Positions 5,478 to 5,668 of a DNA stretch of 5,668 bases are shown in pieces. Every line of letters begins with the position of its first letter. Positions within the stretch are counted from its first letter, which is position 1. The notes beneath the pieces are model-generated. The model was not told the DNA's origin. It did not search any database and worked only from the letters and a program-made list of their open reading frames with translations. This stretch comes from an uncultured beta proteobacterium. GTDB lineage: Bacteria > Pseudomonadota > Gammaproteobacteria > Burkholderiales > Burkholderiaceae. The position numbers and the translations under genes were made by a program. Location: NCBI GenBank assembly GCA_903930665.1, contig CAIYZI010000212.1:1-5668 (forward strand). Reading direction: 5' to 3'.

Positions 5478-5668
5478 TTAACTTTTAGATTGGTCAAAAT
5501 TATGCAATTCGTGACCTAAATCTCGATATGCCTTGTAACGTTCACGTCCAGCTAAGCGCTCCGCATCATCTACTGTCACCACTTCAACAATACGAGGAAA
5601 GCGAGCGACAAGAGCTGCTACATCCTTAGGCATGCGCATACCCAAATGAATCATGACATCCGCATGAG
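5478..5668 (-). CDS. C-terminal 62 residues of an unidentified protein (runs off right edge)
   Basis: An open frame enters from the right edge and ends with TAA at 5480-5478. I do not recognise the family. The visible part begins HADVMIHLGMRMPKDVAALV (residues 1-20 of the fragment), continues FPRIVEVVTVDDAERL (23-38) and ends in a charged, polar tail (RERYKAYRDLGHELHNF, then DQSKS). The alternation of a hydrophobic strand, a helix and a second strand suggests the end of an alpha/beta domain in a soluble protein; there is no membrane segment. The other two minus-strand frames are interrupted by stops here, and the codon use resembles the neighbours, so it is probably a real gene. It may be cotranscribed with lgt, whose start lies 24 bases downstream. 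Confidence 0.75.
   Translation of the reverse strand, partial: HADVMIHLGMRMPKDVAALVARFPRIVEVVTVDDAERLAGRERYKAYRDLGHELHNFDQSKS

Noticed and set aside
5471..5486. Inverted repeat AAAAGT / ACTTTT over the stop codon of the upstream gene, followed by T residues on the coding strand, as a terminator before lgt.
   Set aside because: The six-pair stem has only one G-C pair and would be too weak to terminate. lgt starts 24 bases later with no obvious promoter, so read-through is more likely.
5492..5516. Interrupted inverted repeat (GGTCA...TGACC with inner AATT pairs) near the end of the unidentified gene.
   Set aside because: It lies inside coding sequence, has an asymmetric bulge and no T run behind it; chance is a sufficient explanation.
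1..5668. Search for mobile elements, CRISPR arrays, tRNA or other RNA genes, toxin-antitoxin or defence genes.
   Set aside because: Nothing by eye: no transposase or integrase motifs, no regularly spaced repeats, and the window is filled by metabolic, transport, regulatory and lipoprotein-processing genes on one strand.

Overview
The window most resembles the chromosome of a low-GC betaproteobacterium, with Polynucleobacter (Burkholderiaceae) as the best guess. This rests on moderate, fairly AT-leaning base composition and on the style of the proteins, not on a marker gene, so treat the genus as inference. Every gene identified lies on the minus strand, so transcription reads from the right edge of the window to the left. 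The window is densely coding. The only non-coding gaps of note are 139 bases (3612-3750) and 165 bases (2142-2306).

In transcription order the layout is: the last 62 codons of an unidentified gene (5478-5668); lgt, the prolipoprotein diacylglyceryl transferase of lipoprotein maturation (4665-5453); five bases later a LysR-type regulator that resembles MdcR, the malonate-responsive activator (3751-4659); a regulatory gap rich in dyad symmetry; malonyl-CoA decarboxylase (2307-3611); a second gap containing a small hairpin; then a complete DctP gene, a complete DctQ gene and the first 188 codons of DctM, the three parts of a TRAP transporter (2141 down to the left edge). The dctP-dctQ and dctQ-dctM gaps are two bases each.

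Read together, the left two thirds look like a malonate uptake and degradation locus. A periplasmic binding protein and a sodium-driven TRAP permease would import malonate (or a similar small dicarboxylate). A CoA ligase, not present in this window, would activate it, and malonyl-CoA decarboxylase would release acetyl-CoA and CO2. This matches the mat-type pathway of rhizobia (decarboxylase plus TRAP transporter). The neighbouring regulator, however, looks like the one that normally goes with the multi-subunit Mdc malonate decarboxylase. The gap between regulator and decarboxylase carries a 17-base perfect dyad with a third matching half-site, placed upstream of a plausible promoter much as LysR-type sites usually are. 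A further pair of dyads lies in the predicted leader and reaches the ribosome binding site. No mobile element, CRISPR array, RNA gene or defence system was seen.
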